Below, one piece after another: positions 30,722 to 40,146 of a DNA stretch of 64,000 nt (positions are counted from its first letter, which is position 1; each line of letters opens with the position of its first letter). Under the pieces are notes generated by a model that was given only the letters and a program-made list of their open reading frames with translations, was not told the DNA's origin and made no database searches. The stretch comes from Lysobacterales bacterium (GTDB lineage: Bacteria; Pseudomonadota; Gammaproteobacteria; Xanthomonadales; SZUA-36). The stretch lies in contig JABAAB010000046.1 in assembly GCA_014238945.1 (NCBI GenBank), positions 108,300-172,299 on the forward strand, written 5' to 3'. The position numbers and the translations under genes were made by a program.

Positions 30722-31292
30722 TATTGGCCCACATCGGGAAGCCGGTGTGGATGAGGCGGGACGCGGGCCATTGGCGGGTCCGGTTGCTGTGGCCGCCGTC
30801 ATACTACCTGTCCATAACGGAATTGACTGGTTGGACGATTCCAAACGTCTGAGTGCCAGGCGACGGGAGCAACTGGTCCCCAGAATTAAAAGTCTGGCGA
30901 TTGCCTGGGTGGTGGAATTTGTGGAAGTGGAGGAAATTGACCGGGTAAATATTCTACAGGCCACTTTAAATGGTATGGCAAGGGCAGTATCCAGGCTGGA
31001 TCCCAGCCCTGCACGCGCCTTGATAGACGGCAACCAGGCACCCGATCTTGCCTGCGAGGTAAAAACCATCGTTGGTGGTGACCGGTTGATCCCATCGATC
31101 TCGGCCGCATCAATTTTGGCAAAGGTTTATCGGGATGAGCTGATGAAAACGCTGCACGAACGCTATCCCGACTACGGTTTTGATCGCCACAAGGGCTATC
31201 CGACGGCACTTCATCTTCAGCGTCTTAATTCAATTGGACCCTGTCCAATTCACAGAAAGTCGTTCGCCCCGGTGCGTAACTCCATGCGTTGA
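30696..31292 (+). CDS. rnhB: Ribonuclease HII
   Basis: EAGVDEAGRGPLAGPVAVAAVIL...DDSKRLSARRREQL...ASILAKVYRDELM; start at ATG 30696 overlapping lpxB. Confidence 0.96.
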   Translation: MPTKLNLNDIGPHREAGVDEAGRGPLAGPVAVAAVILPVHNGIDWLDDSKRLSARRREQLVPRIKSLAIAWVVEFVEVEEIDRVNILQATLNGMARAVSRLDPSPARALIDGNQAPDLACEVKTIVGGDRLIPSISAASILAKVYRDELMKTLHERYPDYGFDRHKGYPTALHLQRLNSIGPCPIHRKSFAPVRNSMR

Positions 31293-31322
31293 CAAGGGCA
31301 CGACTGCGACATTTCAGACAGT

Positions 31323-31796
31323 TCAATCGATCAATTTGTTGATAAATGCCTCAATTCCTTCCCGGCTCACGGGCCCCACAAATGTCTTCACCACGAAACC
31401 CTGGGGGTCAATGATGAAGGAGGTAGGCAAAACAGCCGGCGAACCAAATGGTTCCGGTGGTGCATAAACATCGACCAGCAACAGGGGGTACTTCACTTCG
31501 AAATCCTGTAAGAACCGGTCCAATGTCGCGGTATCGACATCCTCATAGGTCAATCCCAGAACGGTGATGTCGTCACGGGCTTCATTGAGTTCCGACAATT
31601 CCGGGATTTCTTTGCGACAGGGTACGCACCAGGTTGCCCAGTAGTTCAATACCACCCAGCCACCACGGTATTGGCCCAGCCTGACCTCACCACCATGAAT
31701 TCCACTCAAGCTAAAGTCAACCGGCTCATTTGATTCAACATCGGCCTGCAGGACAGTGGCCATAGTGATCAGCATGAGAAACAAGATTCTCATCAT
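31323..31796 (-). CDS. TlpA-like thioredoxin/redoxin domain protein (exported)
   Basis: Signal peptide; WVVLNYWATWCVPCRKEIPELSELNE with CxxC active site. Confidence 0.88.
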   Translation of the reverse strand: MMRILFLMLITMATVLQADVESNEPVDFSLSGIHGGEVRLGQYRGGWVVLNYWATWCVPCRKEIPELSELNEARDDITVLGLTYEDVDTATLDRFLQDFEVKYPLLLVDVYAPPEPFGSPAVLPTSFIIDPQGFVVKTFVGPVSREGIEAFINKLID

Positions 31797-33019
31797 GGTG
31801 CACTGTCTCCACGGTACATTTCTTTCAATGACTGTTGCATATTCAGCTTACCCAGTTTTACAGACTTGAAAAAGACATCATCCCATTCAGTCCTGCTCGG
31901 AATTTCCGGCTCCTCGCTAACCGGCAGGTAATATTCACCCGCACGATACAGGTCAAGTAAGCTGACATTTTCGAGGTCCCTTGACAATAACCAGTCACCA
32001 TCCTGATTACGGGTTGCCATGCCCGAGTCAAATAAGACCCCGAGCTGTTTGACCAATTGGGTTTCCGTTGCACCTTCCAACAAGTCCAACAGCACACCAG
32101 TGGCCAGCAAGCGGCCATCCTGTTGCGACTGCCACAGGTGCCCCACCAGCCGGTAGACGAGCAGAAACTCCCATTTATCCGGCCAGCCCCAGTCGGTTTT
32201 ACGATCACTGAATGTCGTCAGCGACGCCGCGAGTGATGCACCCAGCAGGATCACGATCCACACCAGATACAGCCAGAAAAGAAAGATTGGAATGGTCGCC
32301 AGGGTGCCATAAATGACATTAAAGCTGGCCTTGGCCACAAAAGCGACAAACCCTATTTTTGCCAGCCCAAAAAGGATTGCAGACAGGAGTGCACCAACTA
32401 CCGCATGGGGGATTCGAACCCGGCGGTTAGGAACCAGCAGAAACATCAGGGTAAATGCCAGCCAGGACAGGGCAAAAATTCCAACCGCACGCCAGTTGGA
32501 ATCGGAGGACACACCGGTTACAACCTGGTCAAAAACCGGTTGGGCGCTGAGAGCGGCAGCCGCACCCAGGGCAAGAGGCCCAAGTGTCAACACAGCCCAG
32601 TACATCACTACCCTGTTGCGGATGCTTCTTGCAGTGGGTACACGCCAGACCAGATTGAATGCACGTTCAATTCTTATCATCAGCAGCAGGGCGGTGAGTA
32701 TCAAAACCAGGGTTCCCGGCAGGGTCAGTTTTCCCACCGAGGCGAGGAAACCGGCCAGGTATTCCTGGATCAACTCCCCTGAATCAGGGACGAAATTGGT
32801 AAATACAAATGTCTGTAATTGCTGGCTCCAGTGCTGGAAAACAGGAAATGCCGAAGCCACACCAAACACAACAGCCAGCAAGGGCACCATGGACAGCAGA
32901 CTGGTATAACTCAGAGAGGCAGCCTCATCAAACAGCCTGTCCTCCTTGAAATGTCGCCAGACATGGACGGCCAATCGCTTAATGCGGGGAAAACTGCTAA
33001 ACGATTCCAATTCACTCAC
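31793..33019 (-). CDS. YihY/BrkB family inner membrane protein
   Basis: YTSLLSMVPLLAVVFGVASAFPVF...RNRVVMYWAVLTLGPLALGAA...FVAKASFNVIYGTLATIPIFLFWLYLVWIVILLGASLAASL. Confidence 0.92.
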   Translation of the reverse strand: MSELESFSSFPRIKRLAVHVWRHFKEDRLFDEAASLSYTSLLSMVPLLAVVFGVASAFPVFQHWSQQLQTFVFTNFVPDSGELIQEYLAGFLASVGKLTLPGTLVLILTALLLMIRIERAFNLVWRVPTARSIRNRVVMYWAVLTLGPLALGAAAALSAQPVFDQVVTGVSSDSNWRAVGIFALSWLAFTLMFLLVPNRRVRIPHAVVGALLSAILFGLAKIGFVAFVAKASFNVIYGTLATIPIFLFWLYLVWIVILLGASLAASLTTFSDRKTDWGWPDKWEFLLVYRLVGHLWQSQQDGRLLATGVLLDLLEGATETQLVKQLGVLFDSGMATRNQDGDWLLSRDLENVSLLDLYRAGEYYLPVSEEPEIPSRTEWDDVFFKSVKLGKLNMQQSLKEMYRGDSAP

Positions 33020-33130
33020 TACGCTCTCCCCAACTGCACAGGGCCAACCTTTGGCTCATACTGACTGTATAATCGGATGCAACCGGTGCAATAAACGATT
33101 CCAATCCTCCCATTGATAAAGGTTAACAGT

Positions 33131-33478
33131 TTGAAAGTTCAAATTCTGCACAATCCACGATGTTCAAAATCCCGTGCAACACTTCAGTTACTCAAGGACA
33201 ATGGTTTCGATCCAGAAGTCATCCTGTATCTTGAAGCACCGCCGGACACCGCCCAACTCGTCTCGATCCTGTCCAAGCTGGGACTCAGCCCCCGGCAATT
33301 GATGCGCAGGGGTCAGCCGGAATTCAGGCAATTGGGCCTGGATAACCCGCAACTCAGTGAAGATGATCTCATCAATGCCCTGCACGGTACCCCGATCCTG
33401 TTGGAACGGCCGATTGTACTCGCAAACGGCAAAGCAGCCATAGGCCGCCCACCCGAGTCTGTTTTGGACATACTCTAG
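33131..33478 (+). CDS. Arsenate reductase (glutaredoxin family, ArsC/YfgD type)
   Basis: LKVQILHNPRCSKSRATLQLLKDNGFDPEVILYLEAPP...LLERPIVLANGKAAIGRPPESVLDIL; TTG start at 33131 preceded by AAAGG. Confidence 0.9.
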   Translation: MKVQILHNPRCSKSRATLQLLKDNGFDPEVILYLEAPPDTAQLVSILSKLGLSPRQLMRRGQPEFRQLGLDNPQLSEDDLINALHGTPILLERPIVLANGKAAIGRPPESVLDIL

Positions 33479-33499
33479 GGTCCAGGGATTCCACTGCCC

Positions 33500-33874
33500 G
33501 TGCAACGCTGGATCCAACTTATGCAGTTCTCTTACCTGGCGATTCTGGCCTGGCAGCCAATATGGCATGTGCTTTTACCGTGGCCATACGGTGCATCCAA
33601 TATCTGGCTGGGTCTTGCAGCCCTTGTGCCTATGCTGATCCCGCTTACCGGTTTGCTTAAACTAGACCACCGGGCCTTGATCTGGTGCGGCCTGATACTG
33701 TTGATATATTTTGTCATCGCAGTAATGGAAGCCTGGAGCAATCCTCCACAGCGGCTTCCCGCCCTGGTCCAGGCAGTGCTGGTGGTGTGCTACTTTTTCG
33801 CGTTTAAAATGGACACCGCCAGTCGAAAAGATGATCAGGAAGCAGTTAAATTGGATGGAACGCTGAATCGTTAG
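33500..33874 (+). CDS. DUF2069-like small membrane protein
   Basis: Four hydrophobic helices; LIYFVIAVMEAWSNPPQRLPALVQAVLVVCYFFA. Confidence 0.7.
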   Translation: MQRWIQLMQFSYLAILAWQPIWHVLLPWPYGASNIWLGLAALVPMLIPLTGLLKLDHRALIWCGLILLIYFVIAVMEAWSNPPQRLPALVQAVLVVCYFFAFKMDTASRKDDQEAVKLDGTLNR

Positions 33875-36852
33875 CCCTGACCCTGCGTACGTGCCTTGAC
33901 CTCGATTTCCTCAAGTGGCTCGGGCGGGGAGGAGAAAAGCTGCCAGTATATGATGTTTATTCGGGTCAGTGCGTACATCAAACTGACAGGAATTGATCCC
34001 TGGCTCCGCACGGCTTGTGGTTGTTTTAACCATGCCGTCTGCAACTCATTCAAGCGACCGCGAGCAATCCGGTTGACCGATGTCAGGGGCACATTATTTT
34101 CCCTGAAATATCTAAGACTTCTTCTTTCAAGCAATCCATTATCGCCTGCAATTGACAACCGTATCTGGTCGGAAGTAAATAATGATTCGGGGTAGAAAAG
34201 CATTAATAACATGCGTATCAATGACTTGGATGTAGAAACCCTGGACATCTCCTCGAAGAGTGAATTTTCATCCCCCCGCGAATTCCTGTAGGTCGGCAAT
34301 AATACACGCTGGTAAATTTCGGCCTGTTCCGCCTGGTACATGGATTGCAGATGCTGGTTGAGACGGGTGGAAATGTCAGCTACCGCTTGTACCTGGATCA
34401 CCTGAACACCGATTCCGGTAACAAACCAGTCACGCCACTCCGCACCACGGTCCCAGTTGGCTGACAGCAAGCGCGAAGGCAACGTTCTGGATGCAGCCAG
34501 GTAGGTTAATCGGTTCGGCACCAACCCTCCCCTGTCACTTCGGAGTGTTGTGATGACCCGGCTTCCCACCCATTCTACCGGGCAACTGTCCTGCAGCACC
34601 TCGTCGGAACTCTGCGCAAATAAATAATGATGTTCTGCCGGACTGGTAAAACGAAAACCAAATATGTCAGAAGCATCACCACCTTCACGATATCGCCCGA
34701 CCAGGTCAAATCCCAGGTGACCAAAATAATTTGCAACATTTTCGTCATCGGGTCTCACCAGTTCCGAACGTCGATGAATCCATTCCATATTGCGGTAACA
34801 GATTTCAATCTGGCCCATGCCGGACTGGTCTGCTACCAGGTATTGTTCAGGAAACAAGCCTATCAATGCCCGGGTTGTACTCAACTCACCGGACATCTCG
34901 CATACTGCCACTGTGTCACAGGGTTTGATGACCAAGCCGTCGGGTCTGTAGGCAGTATATTGTGATGCATCCTTGTCCAGCGATATATCAGCGAACGGTT
35001 TAAGCCGTTGTTTCCGAAAATCAACTTCCACGGCACTCATACCTGCATCAAGTTGACGTAACGCCAATTCATGTTCTGCCATGCTGCGGATGATCGGGTC
35101 AGCATTCCTGGTCCCTGAACCGGCAAAGCATGCTGCCTGTGCAGACAGGCCCCGGATCAACTGCTCACCTATACTACGCATCCTTTCAAGCCGGGATTCA
35201 TTTTCCGGGGTATAAAAATACTCGGGTGCATATTCGGCCAGCCAAACCATGCCGTTAGCAAGAACCGCCCATTCCAGAGGATTGGGAAGTGATCCCGTTG
35301 GCGGAAGGCAACTGGTTGAATACCTTTGATAAAGGTAACCGATACCGTAATTGATCCTTTGTCCCGAGGCCAGATTCAACTCACGCCGCAACGTCTCATT
35401 CTCAAACGGGCCATTAATATCACCCGATAACTCGGTCATGCGGGCTTCGCGATCAGCCAGCTGCAAGAAGTTTTCGACACAACCATCAAGTTGACGCCGG
35501 GTCATGACCGGATTGCTCTCCGCATCCAGGTTGGCGGCTATACTGGTACAAATATCTATCTCTTCGGCAATCCGTGCGCGCACTGGGGTGTTCAGGTAGT
35601 AGTCCATATCGGGTATCAACAGGGTCAGCTGAGCAACGGCATCAGCGAGGGACTTCAGCAGAGCCTCTTTGTCGAAGACTGTCTCAGCGGGATTCGACAG
35701 GAATTGCAACGCCGTATATACGGTGGCCAGCGTGTTATTCAATCGCGGGTCAACTTGTGCGAATTTGCCGGAATAGTGGGCGGAAAGGGAGGGTAATTCA
35801 TCTATCAGCAGATCGATCACTTCGCCCTGAACTGCCCTGCCATCGGAACGTCTGATCAGCCCCAGGGTGATCGACAACAGTCCCCGTGAAAAATTAAAAT
35901 AACGGTCATCATGCAGACCATCCACGAGACTGGAAAAATGCAGAAAATCCATCGCCTCCAGCCGATCCGTACCCGACAGACCCGGGATATCAGTATAAAT
36001 TGAGTAGCGAAGTCCCATTAGCCGTCTGCTATCCGGCGGACGGGCCTCCACGCTGCTCAGAACCAATTGCGACACACTCGAAGCAATGCTCTCACCGCTA
36101 CTGGCCAACTCTTCGATCCGACCTTCCAATTCTGTGTCCAAAGGCATGGACCGGTCTGCAAACCAACTGGTTTCCACGGCCTTCCACTGTGTATCCGTAA
36201 CGCCCCCTGGCGCGGTGAGTGTCAGAAATTTGTCCCATGATGATCCGCTGTCAGCCTCAAGCCTGAACAGGAGTACCGGCAGGTTCGCAGCGGCCAGTCG
36301 CTCCGCGGAGCGCTGAAAGACCTGGTGAAGCAGTCCAGATACCTGTGTTTGACCTGGATAGACCAGGGGCATGACATCCAGATCATGTTGTCCGAGTTCC
36401 GACAGCAGCACCCAGGCTGCCGGGTCGAGGACCGCGGCGTGTGGCGGTACCCAGCCATATCTTTCAATCAGGCTGGCCAGCCAGGCACGGTCATCAAGAA
36501 ATTTTTGGACCAGTTGCTTATTCTCCGCCTCTGGATTTTTCTCGGCGAAGTTCAATAAATTGACTACCACCGCCAGGTCCAGAAATGCATTTTGACGTAA
36601 AGCCGGGGTAACCAGATCCATGGTCATCTGGTGTGTTTGCGGCAACGTGACAACGATTTCCGCCGGTTCTGCCGGCGGTTCAATATCGGCTGTTGTAACT
36701 ATTTCTGAGGCCACTGGTTTTGCATCTGTCTGTGCCAACAACCCCGTAGAATAGGGAAAAACTGTAATGACCAACAGCCACAAAAGCACCCGGTGCCAGT
36801 GAGCAACCGGGTGTCTGGGTTCTGCCTCACCTGCAGTGTTTTGTAATTCCAT
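33871..36852 (-). CDS. Large (about 1000 aa) exported protein of unknown function
   Basis: Single long ORF (listed start 36882, alternative ATG 36852); N-terminal hydrophobic segment RVLLWLLVITVFPYSTGLLAQT; no family recognised by eye. Confidence 0.75.
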   Translation of the reverse strand: MELQNTAGEAEPRHPVAHWHRVLLWLLVITVFPYSTGLLAQTDAKPVASEIVTTADIEPPAEPAEIVVTLPQTHQMTMDLVTPALRQNAFLDLAVVVNLLNFAEKNPEAENKQLVQKFLDDRAWLASLIERYGWVPPHAAVLDPAAWVLLSELGQHDLDVMPLVYPGQTQVSGLLHQVFQRSAERLAAANLPVLLFRLEADSGSSWDKFLTLTAPGGVTDTQWKAVETSWFADRSMPLDTELEGRIEELASSGESIASSVSQLVLSSVEARPPDSRRLMGLRYSIYTDIPGLSGTDRLEAMDFLHFSSLVDGLHDDRYFNFSRGLLSITLGLIRRSDGRAVQGEVIDLLIDELPSLSAHYSGKFAQVDPRLNNTLATVYTALQFLSNPAETVFDKEALLKSLADAVAQLTLLIPDMDYYLNTPVRARIAEEIDICTSIAANLDAESNPVMTRRQLDGCVENFLQLADREARMTELSGDINGPFENETLRRELNLASGQRINYGIGYLYQRYSTSCLPPTGSLPNPLEWAVLANGMVWLAEYAPEYFYTPENESRLERMRSIGEQLIRGLSAQAACFAGSGTRNADPIIRSMAEHELALRQLDAGMSAVEVDFRKQRLKPFADISLDKDASQYTAYRPDGLVIKPCDTVAVCEMSGELSTTRALIGLFPEQYLVADQSGMGQIEICYRNMEWIHRRSELVRPDDENVANYFGHLGFDLVGRYREGGDASDIFGFRFTSPAEHHYLFAQSSDEVLQDSCPVEWVGSRVITTLRSDRGGLVPNRLTYLAASRTLPSRLLSANWDRGAEWRDWFVTGIGVQVIQVQAVADISTRLNQHLQSMYQAEQAEIYQRVLLPTYRNSRGDENSLFEEMSRVSTSKSLIRMLLMLFYPESLFTSDQIRLSIAGDNGLLERRSLRYFRENNVPLTSVNRIARGRLNELQTAWLKQPQAVRSQGSIPVSLMYALTRINIIYWQLFSSPPEPLEEIEVKARTQGQG

Positions 36853-36948
36853 ACTTCTGGTCCGTGGTACAGTCTTAATCATACTATCTGCAGGCTATAC
36901 TACCTGTAGAAATGTTGGTGCGACAATAAAATCGGGCGGGTAACAAAA

Positions 36949-37443
36949 ATGAACAAACTGTTAATCGTAACCACGGGCGGAACGATCGACAAAATTTACT
37001 TTGACGATATGAGTGACTACCAGATTGGCGACCCGCAAATTGGGCAGATACTGAAACAGTTGCAGGTGGGATTTGATTTTGAGGTCAAGGCCCTGATGCG
37101 CAAAGACAGCCTGCATCTCACCGAAGAGGACAGGCAATTGATCCACGCTGAAGTGGCGAGCAGCAAAGCCACGCATGTTCTGATCACGCATGGTACGGAT
37201 TCCATGATCAACACGGCGCTTAATCTGGCGGATGTCCCAAACAAGACCATCGTACTCACCGGTGCACTCAACCCAGCCAGGTTTCATGATTCAGATGCTG
37301 TTTTTAATATCGGTTGCGCAGTAGGTGCCGTTCACTCCCTGCCGGACGGTGTCTGGATTGCCATGAACGGCTGTATCTGGGAACCCCGGAAGGTACGTAA
37401 GAACAGGGGCAAAAATCGCTTCGAGGCCAACCCGGACACCTGA
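36949..37443 (+). CDS. Short asparaginase-domain protein (N-terminal domain only)
   Basis: MNKLLIVTTGGTIDKIYF...THVLITHGTDSMINTALNL...KTIVLTGALNPARFHDSDAVFNIGCAV; both catalytic Thr motifs (TGGTID, HGTDS), no C-terminal domain. Confidence 0.85.
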   Translation: MNKLLIVTTGGTIDKIYFDDMSDYQIGDPQIGQILKQLQVGFDFEVKALMRKDSLHLTEEDRQLIHAEVASSKATHVLITHGTDSMINTALNLADVPNKTIVLTGALNPARFHDSDAVFNIGCAVGAVHSLPDGVWIAMNGCIWEPRKVRKNRGKNRFEANPDT

Positions 37444-37514
37444 CGGGGAATACCGTCTAAGAACCCTCTTTTCTGTACCAGGCATCGACCCAAGGCCAGC
37501 ACCCCGGTATTTCT

Positions 37515-37850
37515 TTATTCCAGACCCGCCTTGAATGCCAGACCGGTGGAACGGAAGAAATCTGCCAGGCCTGATTGAATTGAATCCAGCTCATCAGCAA
37601 CATCCGGGGGAAACTCGATGTCCTGCATGTCATGGATACCCCCGGTAATCAGTACCTGCAGTACGCCTTCCTCATCACTGATGTTGCGAAAGCCACGACA
37701 AACTCCCGGTGGTACGGTAAATGTATCCAAAGGACCCAGAAACAGGGAATCCTCTCCCTTGTCACCCCAGCGGAATTCAAACCTGCCCCTGATACAGGTA
37801 AAGGTCTCAGTTGTCTTGTGGTGGGAATGCAAACCGGGGCCGGTACCGGG
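37515..37850 (-). pseudogene. Cupin-domain protein, 5'-truncated
   Basis: Minus-strand frame reads ...PPGTGPGLHSHHKTTETFTCIRGRFEFRWGDKGEDSLFLGPLDTFTVPPGVCRGFRNISDEEGVLQVLITGG (cupin); similarity stops at about 37850, where the listed ORF continues antisense through another gene. Confidence 0.75.
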
Positions 37851-38215
37851 TGGACAAATACACCCGTGACGACAAGGGCTACTTTGTTCACTGCGGCCGC
37901 AGTGATGATTTGCTGAAGGTCGGTGGCACCTACGTGTCGCCCATAGAGGTGGAAAATGTTTTGCTCGGTCATGAGGCCGTGACAGAAACTGCAGTTGTCT
38001 GGGCAAAAGACCAGGATCAACTGGTTAAACCTAAAGCCTTCGTTGTCCTGACACCGGGTCATCAGGCCTCCCCTGAGTTTGCGAGAGAACTTATCCGCCA
38101 TGTACGGGGCAAACTGGCCGCTTATAAACGTCCCAGGTGGGTGGAGTTCATCCCGGAATTGCCCAGGACAGCCACCGGTAAGATCCAGCGTTTCAAGCTA
38201 CGTGACAGCAATTAG
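37850..38215 (+). pseudogene. Benzoate-CoA ligase-like (AMP-forming) C-terminal fragment, 5'-truncated
   Basis: DKYTRDDKGYFVHCGRSDDLLKVGGTYVSPIEVENVLLGHEAVTETAVVWAKDQDQLVKPKAFVVL...RGKLAAYKRPRWVEFIPELPRTATGKIQRFKLRDSN; only the AMP-binding C-terminal domain is present. Confidence 0.85.
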
Positions 38216-39825
38216 GCCCATTCCCTGGCCCGCAGTTCAACCCTGCGGATTTTACCGGATACGGTTTTGGGCAATTCACCTACAAATTCAATCTTTCGCG
38301 GGTACTTGAACGGTGCAGTTACCGATTTGACATGGTTTTGAATTTCATGTGCGAGTTCATCACCGGGTTCAAATTCATTTGACAGAACTATGAAGGCCTT
38401 TACGACCTCGCCACGGGTCTCATCCGGGCTGGAAACCACCGCTGACTCAGCCACCGCCGGGTGTTCGATCAATGCGCTTTCGACTTCGAAAGGACCGATC
38501 CGGTATCCGGAGGAGATAATGACATCATCCGAGCGACTGACAAACCAGAAATAGCCGTCCTCATCACGCACCGCCCGGTCACCCGTAAAATACCAGTCAC
38601 CTCTGAAGGACTCGGCCATTCGTTCCGGACTTTTCCAGTATTCACGGAACAACCCAACCGGTCTCTCAGGCTTCACCCGGAAGGCAATTTCACCCTCATC
38701 TCCTGCCTCGACCACGTTGCCATCGGCGTCAACCACCTGCAGATCATAGCCAGGGGCTGCCTTGCCCATCGACCCCGGACGAATTTCAATTTCATCCCAG
38801 GAGGCACACAGAATGCAGGTCTCAGTCTGACCGTAACCTTCCCGGATGGTGAGACCGGAAAATGTCTTCCAGGCGGCAATGACTTCGGGATTTAAAGGTT
38901 CTCCGGCACCATAACAGCGTTTCAGGCCTTCGGTGCTGTATTGGGACAGATCCTGCTGTACCAGCAGTCGATATATTGTGGGTGCTCCACACAGGGCATC
39001 GATGGGATAGTCACGGAGTATTTCCAGGGTTCTGACCGGGTCAAATCCCGTACTGACGGAAAAAATGGTTGCGCCCTGGATCATCGGTCCGAAATACGCA
39101 CTGTAAGCAGCCTTTGCCCAACCGGTGTCCGTTATACACCACATCACTTCACCCGCAGTCAGCCGTAACCAGTGGTGACCCGTGAGTTCATGGCCAATAC
39201 CGTATGAGGCCTGCGTATGTAACACCATCTTGGGATGACCGGTGGTTCCCGAAGTGAAATAGCACATGGACACATCATCGGCACCGGTTTCCGGGTCGGT
39301 GAAATCGTCTCTTGCATCCCGCATGGCCTCTTCGTAGTGAATCCAGCCCTCACGCTCAGCACCCACCACGATTTTGCGATCCAATGCCGGGTGATCGATC
39401 CCGATCGCATCAAATTTATGCGCATTTTCTGCATCTGAAATGACACAGGTTGCTTCCGATACTTCCAGCCGGTATTCCAGGTCCTTGCTGCTGAGTTGGG
39501 TGGTTCCAGGTGAGACAATCACACCCATACGAAGACACGCGGTGACGATCTCCCACCAGGCTGGCTGGGGTTTCATTATGACCAATACCAGATCGTTCTT
39601 TTCTACCCCTGCGTTCATCAGGACGTTGCAGAACCTTCGAGAAGACCGGGCCAACTCCGCGTAAGCCAGTTTGACCTCCTGACCGGCACCATCGATCCAC
39701 CATAAAACCGGAACCCCGGGTGTTTTGGCGGCCCATTTATCGACCACATCTGTAGCGAAATTAAACCTGTCAGAGCAATTCCAGTGAAAATTATCGAGCA
39801 TTTTCTGATAGGAAGAGGATGGCAT
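38212..39825 (-). CDS. AMP-dependent acyl-CoA synthetase (medium-chain/AcsM-like)
   Basis: MCYFTSGTTGHPKMVLHTQASYGIGHELTGHHWLRL; GYRIGPFEVESALIEHPAVAESAVVSSPDETRGEVVKAF; PKTVSGKIRRVELRAREWA. Confidence 0.92.
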   Translation of the reverse strand: MPSSSYQKMLDNFHWNCSDRFNFATDVVDKWAAKTPGVPVLWWIDGAGQEVKLAYAELARSSRRFCNVLMNAGVEKNDLVLVIMKPQPAWWEIVTACLRMGVIVSPGTTQLSSKDLEYRLEVSEATCVISDAENAHKFDAIGIDHPALDRKIVVGAEREGWIHYEEAMRDARDDFTDPETGADDVSMCYFTSGTTGHPKMVLHTQASYGIGHELTGHHWLRLTAGEVMWCITDTGWAKAAYSAYFGPMIQGATIFSVSTGFDPVRTLEILRDYPIDALCGAPTIYRLLVQQDLSQYSTEGLKRCYGAGEPLNPEVIAAWKTFSGLTIREGYGQTETCILCASWDEIEIRPGSMGKAAPGYDLQVVDADGNVVEAGDEGEIAFRVKPERPVGLFREYWKSPERMAESFRGDWYFTGDRAVRDEDGYFWFVSRSDDVIISSGYRIGPFEVESALIEHPAVAESAVVSSPDETRGEVVKAFIVLSNEFEPGDELAHEIQNHVKSVTAPFKYPRKIEFVGELPKTVSGKIRRVELRAREWA

Positions 39826-40146
39826 AGTTATTTGATTCCTTCTGCTGTGAACAGGGCATTGAAATTGCCCATTGGCTAAAAATATTATCCATCGTGCCCG
39901 ATCAAGAATCCGTTTGTCCCGGAGCGGTATCCCAATCCTGACACTGCCCGCATAAAGTACCTATAACCAATCGCAAGGTCAAGTTTTTTCCATTTAAATC
40001 ATATATTTAGTATACAATCAACAGGAAGAAAGACAAACATGTCTGGACCCGTCTGAATTTGACCTGTCGTTCTGTACCATTTGACACATAACCCCTGCCC
40101 TATTCAATATTGCAACCATACAGCGGGCCATCTGGAGGACCATTGA

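Noticed and set aside
37150-37480. Possible degraded C-terminal asparaginase domain after the 164-aa gene
   Set aside because: The sequence after the stop at 37443 does not read as an asparaginase C-terminal domain in any frame.
37850-38006. Upstream part of the listed 163-aa cupin ORF (MPRQLQFLSRPHDRAKHFPPLWATRRCHRP...)
   Set aside because: This stretch is antisense to the benzoate-CoA ligase-like fragment and is not cupin sequence; the real cupin homology begins at the junction.
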